A stretch of DNA of 64,000 bases, taken from NCBI GenBank assembly GCA_038373885.1, contig JAWZYV010016601.1:372001-436000 (forward strand). Reading direction: 5' to 3'. The translations under genes and the position numbers were made by a program. Positions 22,660-33,825 of the stretch are shown piece after piece. Source of the stretch: Cheiracanthium punctorium (Eukaryota; Arthropoda; Arachnida; Araneae; Cheiracanthiidae). The notes under the pieces are model-generated. The model ran no database searches. It was not told the DNA's origin and saw only the letters and a list, made by a program, of their open reading frames with translations. The stretch's first letter is position 1; each line of letters opens with the position of its first letter.

Positions 22660-23985
22660 TGTAATGTCCCCCACCACTCTTTAAAAAGCCATTAAAGCTT
22701 AATAAAACTACCCCTATGCTTTGCTGTTCAGACAAGAATGGAAGAAAAAAAAATTAAGAAACTGGTGAAACAGTTCTTTTTTGGTAAACTTACACAGATT
22801 TACTTTGGAGTGTAAGCAGAATTGCATTGTTCCTGCCTTTTACCAATGACTGATCTACTTTTATCCCCTTTCACCCTCCACTCAGTGTTGAATCTACACC
22901 AATTAAGCAGGGCACAGAACCTGTCAACTCTTTAACACCTGGCAGTCCTTTTTCTCCCTCAGCCTTGGTATTTCCATGTTTTCATTCTTATTTGCCATTC
23001 ACCTGCTTTCTCTCTTACAGATACAAATGCACTCAAAATTGACAATTTTACTGCCCCTTTGCAAGATACTATATATTACGACCCTTTACAAAACACAATG
23101 TATAACTGTCCCTTCATAAATTTCCAAGCAACAAAATCAGACATTTCTCATAAATGTAATCAGATAAAATATCCTTTTACAAATAATTATTTTTTCCCTA
23201 ATTTAAATGGTTTTAACAGTCACCACTTCTTTATTCAATCTGTTTTCAAAAGTTGCCACTGGGATGTTTGTTTTCAAGCCAATGCAGGCAATATAAAAGG
23301 GTGATCTAGTACATTACACTTTCAGTTGGAAGAAAGTTGGGGGCTCAAAATGATTTCACTGTCAATCCTCAATTATGGGTTTATTGTTTGATAATATTAT
23401 GCAGTTGTGATTTTACTAAACAGTCATAATTCTAGACTGAGCCACATAAATCATGGCAGCTTCTATTTTTTTTTTTTTTTTTTAATTGGCTGTAACAACG
23501 CATGAAAAGAATTAATAAACAAACACTCACACTTGTCTTATTTTTGTTCCCAGGAAAGAGCTCTCACGTTGCAGGTGGAGGAAACTTCGCAAGTACAAAC
23601 AAGTGCAACTGTGTACTTTAAACTGCAATCATGGACATTATTGCACATCTCTGTTTGCAATTTTCTGGAACAGATTATCACTTTTGCTTATTGTGCAAGT
23701 GGTACTACTCCCCAGTATCAATGATAAGCTCTACTGCTCCCCCTCGTCCATGCTAAAATTGATCTTGGAATTTTATTGCCCTCTGTCAAGAGCATCTGTT
23801 TCAATGTCTCTTGTTTCTATTTTATTTTTAATTTTAAAAAAATTGGGAAATGTGTAAAAAGAAGGAGAAAACAAATATGGTTTCAACTGAACATAAATTT
23901 GCAGTCTTCACTTTAAAAAATGCAGTCACCATGTGGTGATTGGCGACTGTTAATTTTCACCTTTAGTTATTTTCAGCCAAGTTTT
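22660..23985 (+). repeat. dispersed repeat family, copy A
   Basis: This segment aligns by eye with 45600-47255 in the same orientation. Shared blocks include gtatttccatgtttt/gtatgtccaagtttt, ccctttacaaaacac, tccaagcaa, caatcagacattt, cataattctagact, atggcagcttct, caagtggtacta and cataaatttgcagtc. No protein domain is recognised. A poly-T run lies at 23467-23483. The class is unknown. Confidence 0.75.
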
Positions 23986-24041
23986 GTAGTATAACTCTTC
24001 TCTTCACCTGAAAGTATGTTTAGTTAGATACATGGCATCCA

Positions 24042-24230
24042 CAGGGCCTTATCACATGGGCAAATCGGGACTTTGCCCAGGTACCCAGGCTCGAAAGGGT
24101 TCCCAATTTCAAATGTTCTTCTGAAATATTCTATTTTATATCAAAATTTTATGGAAAATAAAACAAATTTCATGGATGGGGTCCCCCAAATTCAATGCCC
24201 AGGGCCCCAGTTGGTCATAATCGGGCCCTG
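24042..24230. mobile_element. hAT-like MITE with CAGGGCC ends
   Basis: Left end CAGGGCCTTATCACATGGGC and right end ...tcataatcgggccctg are inverted over the outer 7-8 bp, with inner inverted blocks around GGGACTTTGCCCAGG and gcccagggcccc. Flanks ggcatcca and ggtgtcca match at 6 of 8. The right flank overlaps the start of the next element, so the duplication may be chance. Confidence 0.55.
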
Positions 24231-24975
24231 GGTGTCCATAAAATGACACCCTGATTTCAAAATTAAAAATCTCAAAAACTAACATCAATAAAAGAATGCA
24301 GTAAATGGTATGCTTATTATGCAACTTATAAAAACTTTATACAGAAGTTTCAAAATAGTAGCTATGATAGTTACTAACATAAATTGGCATTTAAAGGTTT
24401 TCATTAAGGGGAGTGAGAATTATGAATTTTATGTTAAAAAATCTTAGAATTTTGGGTTCTAATCCCCTTGTCAATCTTGCGTATGCCACTGCTCACAGAT
24501 TGTGCTGTCCGTTAAAGTCAATGTACATTCAATATGTATGAGCATAAATTCATTCTCTGGAAGCAGCCACAGCACAACCTATTCAAAATGTTCCTCACAA
24601 GAGACAGAGTTGGTGTAAACCAATAATGAAATTAATCATCACAGTGGGTAATGTTTGTGGTTAGGGATTTATATGCATGCAAATCGAGGATTCAGTCTTT
24701 TCCAGCTTGTGGGAATGGTCCTGTAGATTTTCTTTCAATGTGCCTCTTAGAAAGTAGTCACAAGTCAGATTGAGAGAAAATGGAGATCTGCCATTACAGC
24801 ACCACAAGTAGTTTTTGTAACTACTAGTTAGAAACTTCCATGTAAAATTTTTACAGCTTGCATAATAAACGTACCATTTACCGCACCCTTTTATTGATCT
24901 TTGAGCTTGATATTTTAAACTTTGAAATCAGGGTGTTATTTGCTGAAATCGGGATGTTATTTGCTGGACACCCTG
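24228..24975. mobile_element. MITE with (A)GGGTGTCC ends
   Basis: The left side GGGTGTCCATAAAATGACAC then CCTGATTTCAAA is inverted at the right as tttgaaatcagggtgttatt ... tggacaccct. The right copy contains an extra tandem repeat of the ttatttgctgaaatc unit. It belongs with the elements at 2081, 48934 and 56750. Confidence 0.65.
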
Positions 24976-27470
24976 TATATTATACAAGGTAAATAATGCC
25001 TAGTGCTAAAGGTGCCCACTGGCATATCCTAAACTGTTAGTCAGACACATCATTCCAGTTACAAAAATTCTTCAAATTGTATAATCTATTATATCAGAAA
25101 CAATTGAAATCAATAAATAATTTTTTTAATAAAAATTACGAAATTTAAATTTTTATATGGTCCCCTGGTTCTATTAAAGTCCTTCTACGACCAAAATTCA
25201 CCAAGTTAAAGCTGTTTAAAGTTAGAATGCTTTTCGAGCTGCAAAATAGAATGAATTTGAGTCAAATTAATGTACATGATTTTGATCAATCATTATAATC
25301 AAGACCCCAGATGGATTTTTATAGAGCCTGACTATACACCCTGCTTAAAGATTAGTATTCTAAAATTAGTTTTACTTTCTCCACTTTATGCCTGAAAATG
25401 AAATTGGAACCTATGATTTAAAATTTCAATATTTTTGAAGTAAAACTTCTTTAGGCGCAACTAGGGAGTAACTCAGATTTTTTTTCTGACGGAAGTAACG
25501 CTCACATGGTTTTGCAAAAGCGGAAGCTGCCTGCGATCAATCCCAACCAGCAGGCAAAAACTACGGTTTAAGAACACGGTGATAGAAAAACATGAAGAAA
25601 TGGAACCTGCAATCGAGCCAAACTAGCAAACGAAAACTTCATTTTAAGAGTACGGAAACAGAATAATACTTCAAACAAAACCAGCAGAGGAAAACAAAGG
25701 TTTAAGAACACTTCCATAGAAAAACGCAATAATAGACCCTACGTGTATTCGATACCAACCAACAGAAGAGAACACCAGTTTAGGAACACAGTTAAAGAAA
25801 AATACCAGAACATAGACATTCTCTCGATTCAAACCCTATGAAAAACCACGAAGGCAAAGTTATAGGAAGGGACATTTCTCTTAGAAAGTTGGATAACGCC
25901 GTTGTTATAAACAGATGGTGCTACGCACGCTGGGTAACTATGCATCTTCTGTTTCTGCGCATCTCAGGTTGTTTATATTTACGAAAAACATCTTTTCTGT
26001 CAGCCACGATATACGCACTCATTAACAAATATAAACTCAATATTTTAATTATCTTAAGATAGAACATCTTTTTTTCTTCTTTTACTCATTTGTTACTAAG
26101 GCAACCAGGTAAGCAGAAGTGAAAAAATATAATTAAAATTTAGTGCTCGCATTCATAATTTCGTTCACATGCTAGGTTGGAAAATTAAAAACAAGTAAAA
26201 TTAGTTATCAGTCAGCACGGGAAATGCTTTATTCTTTTACCGCTAGGATCGCTGCACGTCACTAGATTTCCGATGTTTACATAATTGAAACTTATTTGGG
26301 GTACCAAAAATCCAATATAGCAGCTATGGAGAATGTCCACGGTTTAAGAACACGGGTATGTAAGACTACAAAGAAACAAACACTGGCTGCAAACGGTTTT
26401 AAGAACAGAATAAAAGAAGAACAAATGCACACTCCGTGGATTCTAACCCAACCTCAAGACGGAGGCGGTTTAACACGGGGATGGAACACCACAAAGAAAT
26501 GGACCCTGGCTGCAATCAATCCCAAACAATAGACAGAACCTGCAGTTTAAAAACACGGATACAGAATAATAATTTGAAACCTACCAGCAGCCGAAATCAA
26601 CGCTTAAGAACACTGTGATAGAAAAACACAAAAGAAATTTACACTAACTGCATTCGAACCCAACGAACAGAAGAAAACATCTGTTAAAGAACACTGTTAA
26701 AATATAATTAATACTAGACTATGGACATTCTCCCCATTCAAACCCAACCTCCCGACTAAACAATGGCATAAGAAAACAGTTAAAGAATAATACTACAACA
26801 TGGAAAACATGGACACTTCTTGGATTCTAACCCAATTTCCAGACGGAACAATGGTTTTAAGAACACAGGTATGGAACACTACAAAGAAACAAACCCCGGC
26901 TGCAAACAGTTTAAGAACACAGTTAAAGGATAATACATGGACACTCCCTGCATTCTAACCGAACCTCCAGACGGAACAACGGTTTAAGAACATGGGGATG
27001 AACACCACAAAGAAAATGAATCTGGCTGTAACTGAATCCAACGTCAAAGAAGTTTTACTTCAATCGTGCGTAAAGATTACCCGCACACACTTTTTTTTTT
27101 TTTTTTTTAATATGGTCCCTTTAACGGTTTACCGTAACGGGACATTTTTAAACGTGGAAAAGTGATCAAAGTCAAAATGTTTGCTGCTTCATAACTAGGT
27201 GAATTTTTTAACTTAGAAGGGTGATTTTTTTTTTTTAATTGTGCATGAAATTGTCTGAAGAAAATTTTCCTAAATATTAGTGATAGGACTGCGGGATTGG
27301 ATAAAAATTTAAATTTCATAATTTTTATAGGAATTGATTTATTGACTTTGATTGTACCCGATATAATAGATTATACAATTTTAAGTATTTTTGAAACTGG
27401 AACTATGTGTCTCCGACTAATGGTTTAGGAAATAGCCATTGGGCACTGTTAGCACTGGACATCCTATATT
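24976..27470. mobile_element. Long-inverted-repeat element with a minisatellite core
   Basis: Left about 24976-25165 and right about 27270-27470 are inverted copies of roughly 180-190 bp. Shared blocks are AGTGCTAA, GTGCCCA, ATGGC or CTGGC, CCTAAAC, TTAGTC, ATTGTATAATCTATTATATC, and GAAATTTAAATTTTTAT. Between them lies the degenerate minisatellite (25560-27015) rather than a transposase. The superfamily is uncertain. It lies directly left of the pogo-type shell at 27477. Confidence 0.75.
25560..27015 (+). repeat. degenerate minisatellite, TTTAAGAACAC motif
   Basis: About 13 diverged units carry a core like GGTTTAAGAACACGG (near 25568, 25637, 25702, 25780, 26341, 26395, 26468, 26546, 26601, 26684, 26853, 26908, 26985). 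Units are commonly 55-85 bp and share satellites such as CTACAAAGAAACAAAC, GGCTGCAA, CATTCTAACCCAACCT and CAGACGGAAC. A non-repeated piece at about 25850-26290 interrupts the array. Small open frames here (26296-26532 and others) are by-products of the array. Confidence 0.8.
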
Positions 27471-27959
27471 TATATACAATCAACTCTGGTTATAGTGAAC
27501 CCAGATATAGTGAGCTTTCGTCTATAGTGAACTCAAATCGTTAGTCCCAATGTGCATAGCACTTTTTGGTTTTAGTGAACATTACTTCGGTTATAGTGAA
27601 CCTAAAAACTGAACTTCGAAAGTTCTGAAAATGGTGGAGATGAAGTTTTCCGATGTCTACATTTTAAAAGGTTGTCTGTATTGCATTCGATAAATATACA
27701 AAGAGATTATCAGACATCTGTTCCAAAATACAGGGGAATTGCCAGTGACTAGGCTAACATGGCGAAGGGGAGAGGGTAACAATAGCGCACTAGAGAAAAA
27801 GCTTTTAGACTCTTGACTGCTATGAAACTAGGAATTTATTCATTGCAGTGATTCATACTTATCATTAGCTCTTCTATTCCCCTGCAAAATAGCCCAAGTT
27901 TTGTGGTGTATGCCTCTCGCACTCCTTTTGTCCAATTAGGGAAGGGCTATATAAAATAA

Positions 27960-28590
27960 TTAAAATATTTAGGCAGGCCAAATAGATTTATTTTTTAATT
28001 TATTGCTTTTATGTACTGGACCCGTGTGAGAAACGAAATTTTGACTGCTCTTTAATCATCTCGTCATTGAAATTTGGCTCAAAGTTACTTGAAGTTACTT
28101 GACGTTAAATGCTCTCAAGATGTTTGTCGGTCACCTTATTCCTCAATTTGCTTTTACGGAGATTCATTGTTGAAAACACCTGTTCGCAGATGTGTGACCC
28201 AAGCATTGGAAGCATGTGAAGACCCAAGCATTAAGATAATTTTCTGAGCGTGTTTTATCAAATTGGGGAATCGAGACTTTAGTAAACTGTTGTAGAAATC
28301 AAGCTTTCATGAATTGTTAAACAGCTACTTTAGAGATTAGTTGCATTGTAGTTCAATTATTTCAAGTCCGGCTTGAATTTCCTCTCAATTTACAGCGAAT
28401 GCCGAAGAAAATGTTTATAAGTCACCTTCTATCTTTTTAAAATCTTCACATCTTCTATTAAATACGTTTTCCCGAGTGATTTAGTTATCTAACATAAAAA
28501 TTAACTTTTTCAGTGGTCCATTTAGTGGGTAGATCAAATCACGTCGCGGGTCGGATTTGGCCCACGGGCTGCCATTTCCCTCTCCCTGGC
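27960..28590 (-). pseudogene. hAT transposase C-terminal relic
   Basis: On the minus strand the right edge reads CAGGGAGAGGGAAATGGCAG then CCCGTGGGCCAAATCCGACC, a typical hAT end. It passes directly into decayed coding: a block like RRCEDFKKIEGDL, then GLEIIELQCN, and downstream HICEQVFSTMNLRKSKLRNK followed by VTDKHLE and NFEPNF. The CEQVFSTMN...KS..RN..TD.HL pattern is the hAT C-terminal dimerisation region in GTF2IRD2/SCAND3-like proteins. Stops and the missing N-terminal part mark it as internally deleted. Confidence 0.72.
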
Positions 28591-29039
28591 TTAAAAGATA
28601 AGCTCATCTTTTCCACCATTTATAAAAGACCTTGATACCCACTCTTCCACAATGAGGAAGGTAGCAATGGCAATTTTTAAAAGAAACATGCAAATTTTTT
28701 CATTCTCATTCTTGACCAGAAAGAAAAGACCACAAGTGCTTCAATCCAAATCATTAAACTGTGCCCCACCTAATTGTATTCATGCTTGCTATCCGGGGGG
28801 CATCTATAAAGGGGGATTAAATTCTTAGTCGGTTAGAATCAATAGCATTTTTCTGCTACTAAGCACTTAACAAAAAGTGGGTACATTTCATGGTGAATAA
28901 AAATGGACATGTTTCTCTTGTCCTTGAATGATTTCATTTTCCATTCCTGGTGCAATAGTACCGGTTAAGGATTACCACTACATGCCATTGCTTGATTGGC
29001 TATAGCAATTTCCAGCCAATTGAATGGAATCTCCCAAAC

Positions 29040-29935
29040 GGTCATTCCATGTGAAATCATCCAGAAAAAATAAAATTTGTTGCCTGATATTTTTGATATT
29101 TTTTATTTTTTGCCAGTTTATTAACCAGTATATTGGGAGTTTAAAACAAGTGTTCAAAAAAATTTAGGTCCTTGGGATTTTTTTTGGTGGCCACTTTTAG
29201 GTGGCAACACGAGGGATTTTTGATGAAAATAGAGGTTCACGGAAAACCTCATAACTTTTTTACTTTTAAGAGTTTAATTATTTAAAAATCATTATAATCA
29301 GAAGGAAATAATCTAAATTTTTGCTAATTAGTACTTTTTTATACAACTTGAAAAAGTTACTGAAAATGCATTGTAAAAATTTAATTTGTCAATGAAGAAA
29401 ATGGCGATTTTGACATGAAAATTTCAATAGAAGGAAATAAGACTCACCTTAATAATTGCATTTGTAAATAGATGCCATAGAGTACTACTCCCAGGGAAAG
29501 TATTAGTAATTAGAAGCTATTCCTTTTTTTTAAATAATTAGTCAAACATGTTCATTTTGCAAAAAATTGCTAAGTTTGCAGTTAAATAATTAAAAAGGGA
29601 CTGAATGAAAAATTATGAAATTCTGACAGGAAAGTAGTCTTATATGTAGAAGTGGGTGATATAAATTTCATGAGTGATATCAGTTTGCTTTCAGAGATAC
29701 AGGGTCTCAAAAGTGATGCCGAAATCACACTTATGAACAGGCATTATTGTAGCCAAGAAGTCTCTTCAGTAAAAAATTAATTCTGTTCATAATTTTCATA
29801 AAGTCTGTGTAAGTTATAGTGATGGTATATGTATTTCCCTGTATCTTCTTGAAATAATTTAATATGAGGTAGCAGAAAAAAAATTCTGAAATTTCATCTT
29901 TTAGCTTTTCACTGATATTTTATAAGTACGTTCAG
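29040..29935 (+). repeat. Left arm of long inverted repeat
   Basis: It pairs with 31862-32702. Easily followed blocks are CCAGTTTATTAACCAGTATA, TTAATTTGTCAATGAAGAAA, GGAAATAAGACTCACCTTAA, AGTACTACTCCCAGGGAAAG, TCATGAGTGATATCAGTTTG and CAGGGTCTCAAAAGTGATGC. The inner end overlaps the last codons of the minus-strand gene (stop at 29901). Confidence 0.88.
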
Positions 29936-31405
29936 TCATTGTTTTAAAGTAAAGAGGGGTAGGTCGAAGCACTTTGCTTACTGGAACCCAAACTGTATCA
30001 TTTTTGGACATTTTATATGATGTTCTAGATCCACATGGGTGAAAAAAATGGATATAAGAGGTCATTGTTTTCTTCGTTTGTGTCCAAAACTTTTCCAAGC
30101 CACTATTCTTTTTCATATATGCATGCAACATAGTCATTCTTTTGAAATGATAAGGAACTTTCACATATTTTTGAAATAATATGATGATCATATTGTTGGC
30201 ATGTAGATGTTACAAAGCATGATTGTACTTTAATTGACTGGCACAAATCTGTGATATCCCCTGGTACCAGAAGTTCTGTTGCAGAACTGAAATCTTTTGT
30301 TTAGCGTTTTTGCATTTTCTTGTACTTCCTCTGCTGCAACATAGTAATAAGTAATTTCCAAATTTTTTTCTGAGCAGCAGTCAAACAAGTCTTTTGGAGT
30401 TAAAATTTGGCTACTGTACAGTCTCTGTAAGAATATTCTTGGGAGTTGCCTTTTCGTGGTTCCCCCTATTCCATCGCAAGCATTTTTCTGTGTGCAAAGG
30501 CAAAGGAATTCCCTTCTGCTTTCATTCCAAAGTCATTGATATGAGAGCAGACATTCACAAAATTATTTATATTTTTATATTGGCTGCTAGAACCATCTGA
30601 AAAATAACTTTTTCTACTGTGGATACCAAATTTTTAATATCATGAATCAGGTGTTTTTGGAGAGAGTGAACTGCAGCTGTATCATGAACTAAACAATCAC
30701 TCATTATTATACAGAGACTTCTGGAACAAATTTCATTATCCTTGTAGTAATAAACAAATGGATGTATAGTAGCTTGCTTATTGTTCCAGTGGTAACTTTG
30801 AATTTCATTATGAATTACAAATGAATAATTTTCAGCAAAATCTGAAAGGACAATACATTCTTTTATATTATATAAAAGAATGTATATAAGTTATATTTTC
30901 CTTGACCTCCTTAAAATATTGGGATCGGATTTTAGCAATAAAGTTATGTGTTTTTAATGCCATTAAATTTTCAATAAGTGATTGTAAAAATTCATCAGTT
31001 GGCTGTATTTGCATTACGAGTTCTGCTCGGTCTGTATTAACCCACTGTTTGAAACAAATCTCTTCAGGCATTTCATCAATTTCATCTGTTAGAACATCAA
31101 GCAATGTATCTGGCCCTGGACATTCATACTGATTAAACATGCAATTCTTGTTTTTAATATCACATACAAGGAAGTCTAGAGGATCTTAAGGCAGAGAAGG
31201 TCTAAGAGGCATTTATTTTTGCAGCTTCAATCATTAACTTGGCATTCTGATGGTATTTACAAACACATACGTTATGAGTGCCAGAAGTTCCAGGGAGTAC
31301 ACACCATTTAGGGCGTATAGCGCAAAACATAGATCTTCCTATTTTGATGTTTGGGTGCTTTTGTTTAAAGAGATATTCACGCCTGCAAACAATTTGATGA
31401 CTCAT
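29901..31405 (-). pseudogene. Unnamed transposase-like protein (conserved multicopy family), decayed
   Basis: Minus-strand blocks in order: YLFKQKHPNIKIGRSMFC; RPKWCVLPGTSGTHNVCVCK then YHQNAKLM; a frameshift; DPLDFLVCDIKNKNCMFNQY then ECPGPDTLL; FKQWVNTDRAELV; LKTHNFIAKIRSQYFKEVKE; a small palindromic insertion (30854-30886); ECIVLSDFAENYSFVIHNEI then QSYHWNNKQATIHPFV; FSDGSSSQYKNINNFVNVCS; KNACDGIG then TTKR; LTPKDLFDCC; GTRGYHRFVPV; FFHPCGSRTSYKMSKNDTVW then VPVSKVL. I recall this order from repetitive uncharacterised proteins of invertebrates; I know no accepted name. Asp in SDFAENYS, FSDGSS and ACDGIG are candidate catalytic acids (inference). The N-terminus is missing; several frameshifts and a stop at 31202 disable it. 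Confidence 0.75.
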
Positions 31406-31861
31406 TGGAAGAGGGAGTGGACCCCACCCCTTTACTATCCCACACTACTCAGTATCTCTCCTGCATCTTCTCACATTACACCAGCTCCTTACCATACAAC
31501 AAACAGAAAGCATGTGATTTGATCTAGTTACAGTCCAAAAGCCTGTTGACTGAAAAGAAACTACTGTCATAGTTCTTTTAAACTGATATAAAAATAAACA
31601 AAATTCTGATAAAAAACAGAACAGTTTTTAAAATTGTTTTAATTATAAATTAATATAAATTTATCAATTTTATTTATATATTAACAATTGTTTTATATAT
31701 AAACAATACTATACAGACATGCCTTCTTCATGCCTCAGGCAATTTATCCCCCCCCCCAAAAAAAAAAAATTAAATGTTGTCTCAGCCAATTTTGTAATGT
31801 AAATTTGAAAATTTTCCAACCATACAACACCAACCATCCTCTTGAACTTATAACAATTACT

Positions 31862-32702
31862 GGATGTACTTATAATATCAGTAAAAAGCTAAAAGATGAA
31901 ATTTCAGGAAAAAAAAATCTGTTACCTCATATTAAATTGTTTATTTCAAACAGATACAGGGAAATACATATACCATCATTAAAAGTTACACAGATTTTAT
32001 GAAAATTATGAACAGAATTCATTTTTTTACTGAAGAGACTGTTCTTGGCTGCAATAATGCCTGTTCATAAGTATGATTTCGGCATCACTTTTGAGACCCT
32101 GTATCTCTGAAAGCAAACTGATATCACTCATGAAATTTATATCACCCATTTCTACATATAAGACTACTTTCCTGACAGAATTTCATAATTTTTCATTCAG
32201 TCCCTTTTTAATTATTTAACTGTAAACTTAGCAATTTTTTTGAAAAATGACCATGTTTGACTAATTATTTTAAAAAAAAAGGAATAGCTTCTAATTACTC
32301 ATACTTTCCCTGGGAGTAGTACTCTATGGTATCTATTTACAAATGCAATTATTAAGGTGAGTCTTATTTCCTTCTATTGAAATTTTCATGTCAAAATCGC
32401 CATTTTCTTCACTGACAAATTAAATTTTTACAGTGTATTTTCAGTAACTTCTTCAAATTGTATAAAAAAGTACTAATTAGCAAAAATTTAGATTATTTCC
32501 TTCTGGTTATAATGATTTTTAAATAATTAAAAAACTCTTTAAAAAAAGTTAAGTTTTTCCGTGAACCTCTTTTTTCATCAAAAATCCCAAGGGCTTAAAT
32601 GTTTTTGAACACTTGTTTTGAACTCCCAATATACTGGTTAATAAACTGACAAAAAATAAAAATATCGAGCAACAGGGTTTGGATGATTTCACATGGACTG
32701 AC
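31862..32702 (-). repeat. Right arm of long inverted repeat
   Basis: Reverse-complement copy of 29040-29935, differing by scattered substitutions and small indels (for example catactttccctgggagtag against the left-arm equivalent). The open frame at 31730-32002 is an artefact of this arm. Confidence 0.88.
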
Positions 32703-33229
32703 CCCAAATTATTGTAGCACTTGGGAGTAAAAAGACATAAATACGATTAATTATGTTTGATTTACATAAATATGCACTGCGGGTATAAAACACGATATTT
32801 TACTTATGTATATAATGCATTCCTTGTTAATATTGAGACACTTCGCTTATAGTGAACTTCGGATTTAGTGAGTGAAATTTGCCACTCTCCAGAGGTTCAC
32901 TATAACCGGAGTCGACTGTATATGTATACATATATATATATATATATATGTATACATACATACACACTGCTTGACAATTGCTAAGGAACAGTTATGTTTT
33001 TCGGAATAATTAAGAATAGACATTGAATGAAGAAATGAAACTAAGTACATATTTAATAGGGACTATGTGCATTTATGATAGTGCAAAATGGTACATATAT
33101 CGCCACATCAAAGAATTAAAAACTTTAAATAAAAAAGATGCTCTTTGGATGATTTCCAAACAGCCCCAAAAAATTTATCTTCAGGTCAGAATGATGCAGA
33201 CATGAGTACCTTAGTTAAGATATGTGTTG

Positions 33230-33825
33230 ACCATGGACACTAATGCACATTTTGCATCTGTTCTCCATGCTCTTCACTAAACTATCGAGGAGTCCTTTGG
33301 GGATATTGTCTCATGCCTCTCTCAAGGCAGTTTTGAGCTCTTGCACTCTTCGGGTAGGGATGGTTCTTTGTGCAACATGTCTGCCAAGAGCATCCCAGGC
33401 ATGTTCAAATAGGATTTAGGTCGGGAGAATAAGCAGGCCATTGCATATGGAGAATATTTTTACTTTGCAGTGTGTCCGATACCTGAACGCTTCTGTGTTG
33501 CCACGCCATTATCAGTCCATAAACAGAAACTCTGGACCAATAGTATCCCTAAAATGATGAAAATGATCCAGGATAATCTCTGCAATACTGTCGCAATGTA
33601 ATGCTTCCTCGCTCAAAGATGTGAAGCAGTTTTCTGCCATTGTGCTTGATGCCTGATCACGCCTGGGCCGTATCGATCACGCTCACAAGCAAACTGTTGT
33701 ACATAGCGTGTTCCACACTCTCTTCACAGTAATTGGTGACCAGAATCACTTGTCACACTGAAACGAGATTTGTCGGATAACATTACTCTAGACCAATTTT
33801 GGTGATCCCAACCAACGTGTTCCTT
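33230..33825 (-). pseudogene. Tc1-like transposase, C-terminal part
   Basis: The minus strand reads HVGWDHQNWSRVMLSDKSRF then SVTSDSGHQLL and ERDRYGPG, later ILHMQWPAYSPDLNPI and KSMENRCKMCISV near the end. SDKSRF replaces the usual SDESRF around the first catalytic Asp, and a stop follows LNPI where ExxW with the catalytic Glu should lie. Several frameshifts occur. Clearly inactive. Confidence 0.8.

Larger units (their letters stand above)
29040..32702 (-). mobile_element. Element with ~0.85-kb terminal inverted repeats and an unnamed transposase-like gene
   Basis: The outer ends GGTCATTCCATGTGAAATCA (29040) and ...tgatttcacatggactgacc (to 32702) are inverted, and pairing continues inward for roughly 840-890 bp (29040-~29935 against ~31862-32702). 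Between them lies the decayed minus-strand gene at 29901-31405. No exact target duplication is seen: cccaaa occurs just outside on the left and ccaaa on the right. It is nested in the pogo-type shell 27477-32918. The architecture is that of a DNA transposon with unusually long inverted repeats. Confidence 0.82.
27477..32918. mobile_element. Pogo/Tigger-type shell carrying nested insertions
   Basis: Left end caatcaactctggttatag then tgaacc (from 27477) and right end ggttcactataaccggagtc then gactg (to 32918) are inverted over about 27 bp with a few mismatches. TA lies on both sides (27475-27476, 32919-32920). Subterminal TATAGTGAAC motifs repeat at both ends. The shell encloses a hAT relic (27960-28590) and the long-inverted-repeat element at 29040-32702. 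No pogo transposase remains. Confidence 0.8.

Noticed and set aside
26296..26532. Small plus-strand frames in the minisatellite
   Set aside because: They follow the repeat units and have no protein resemblance.
27107..27319. Minus-strand open frame in the right arm of the long-inverted-repeat element
   Set aside because: It coincides with the inverted repeat and has no homologous domain.
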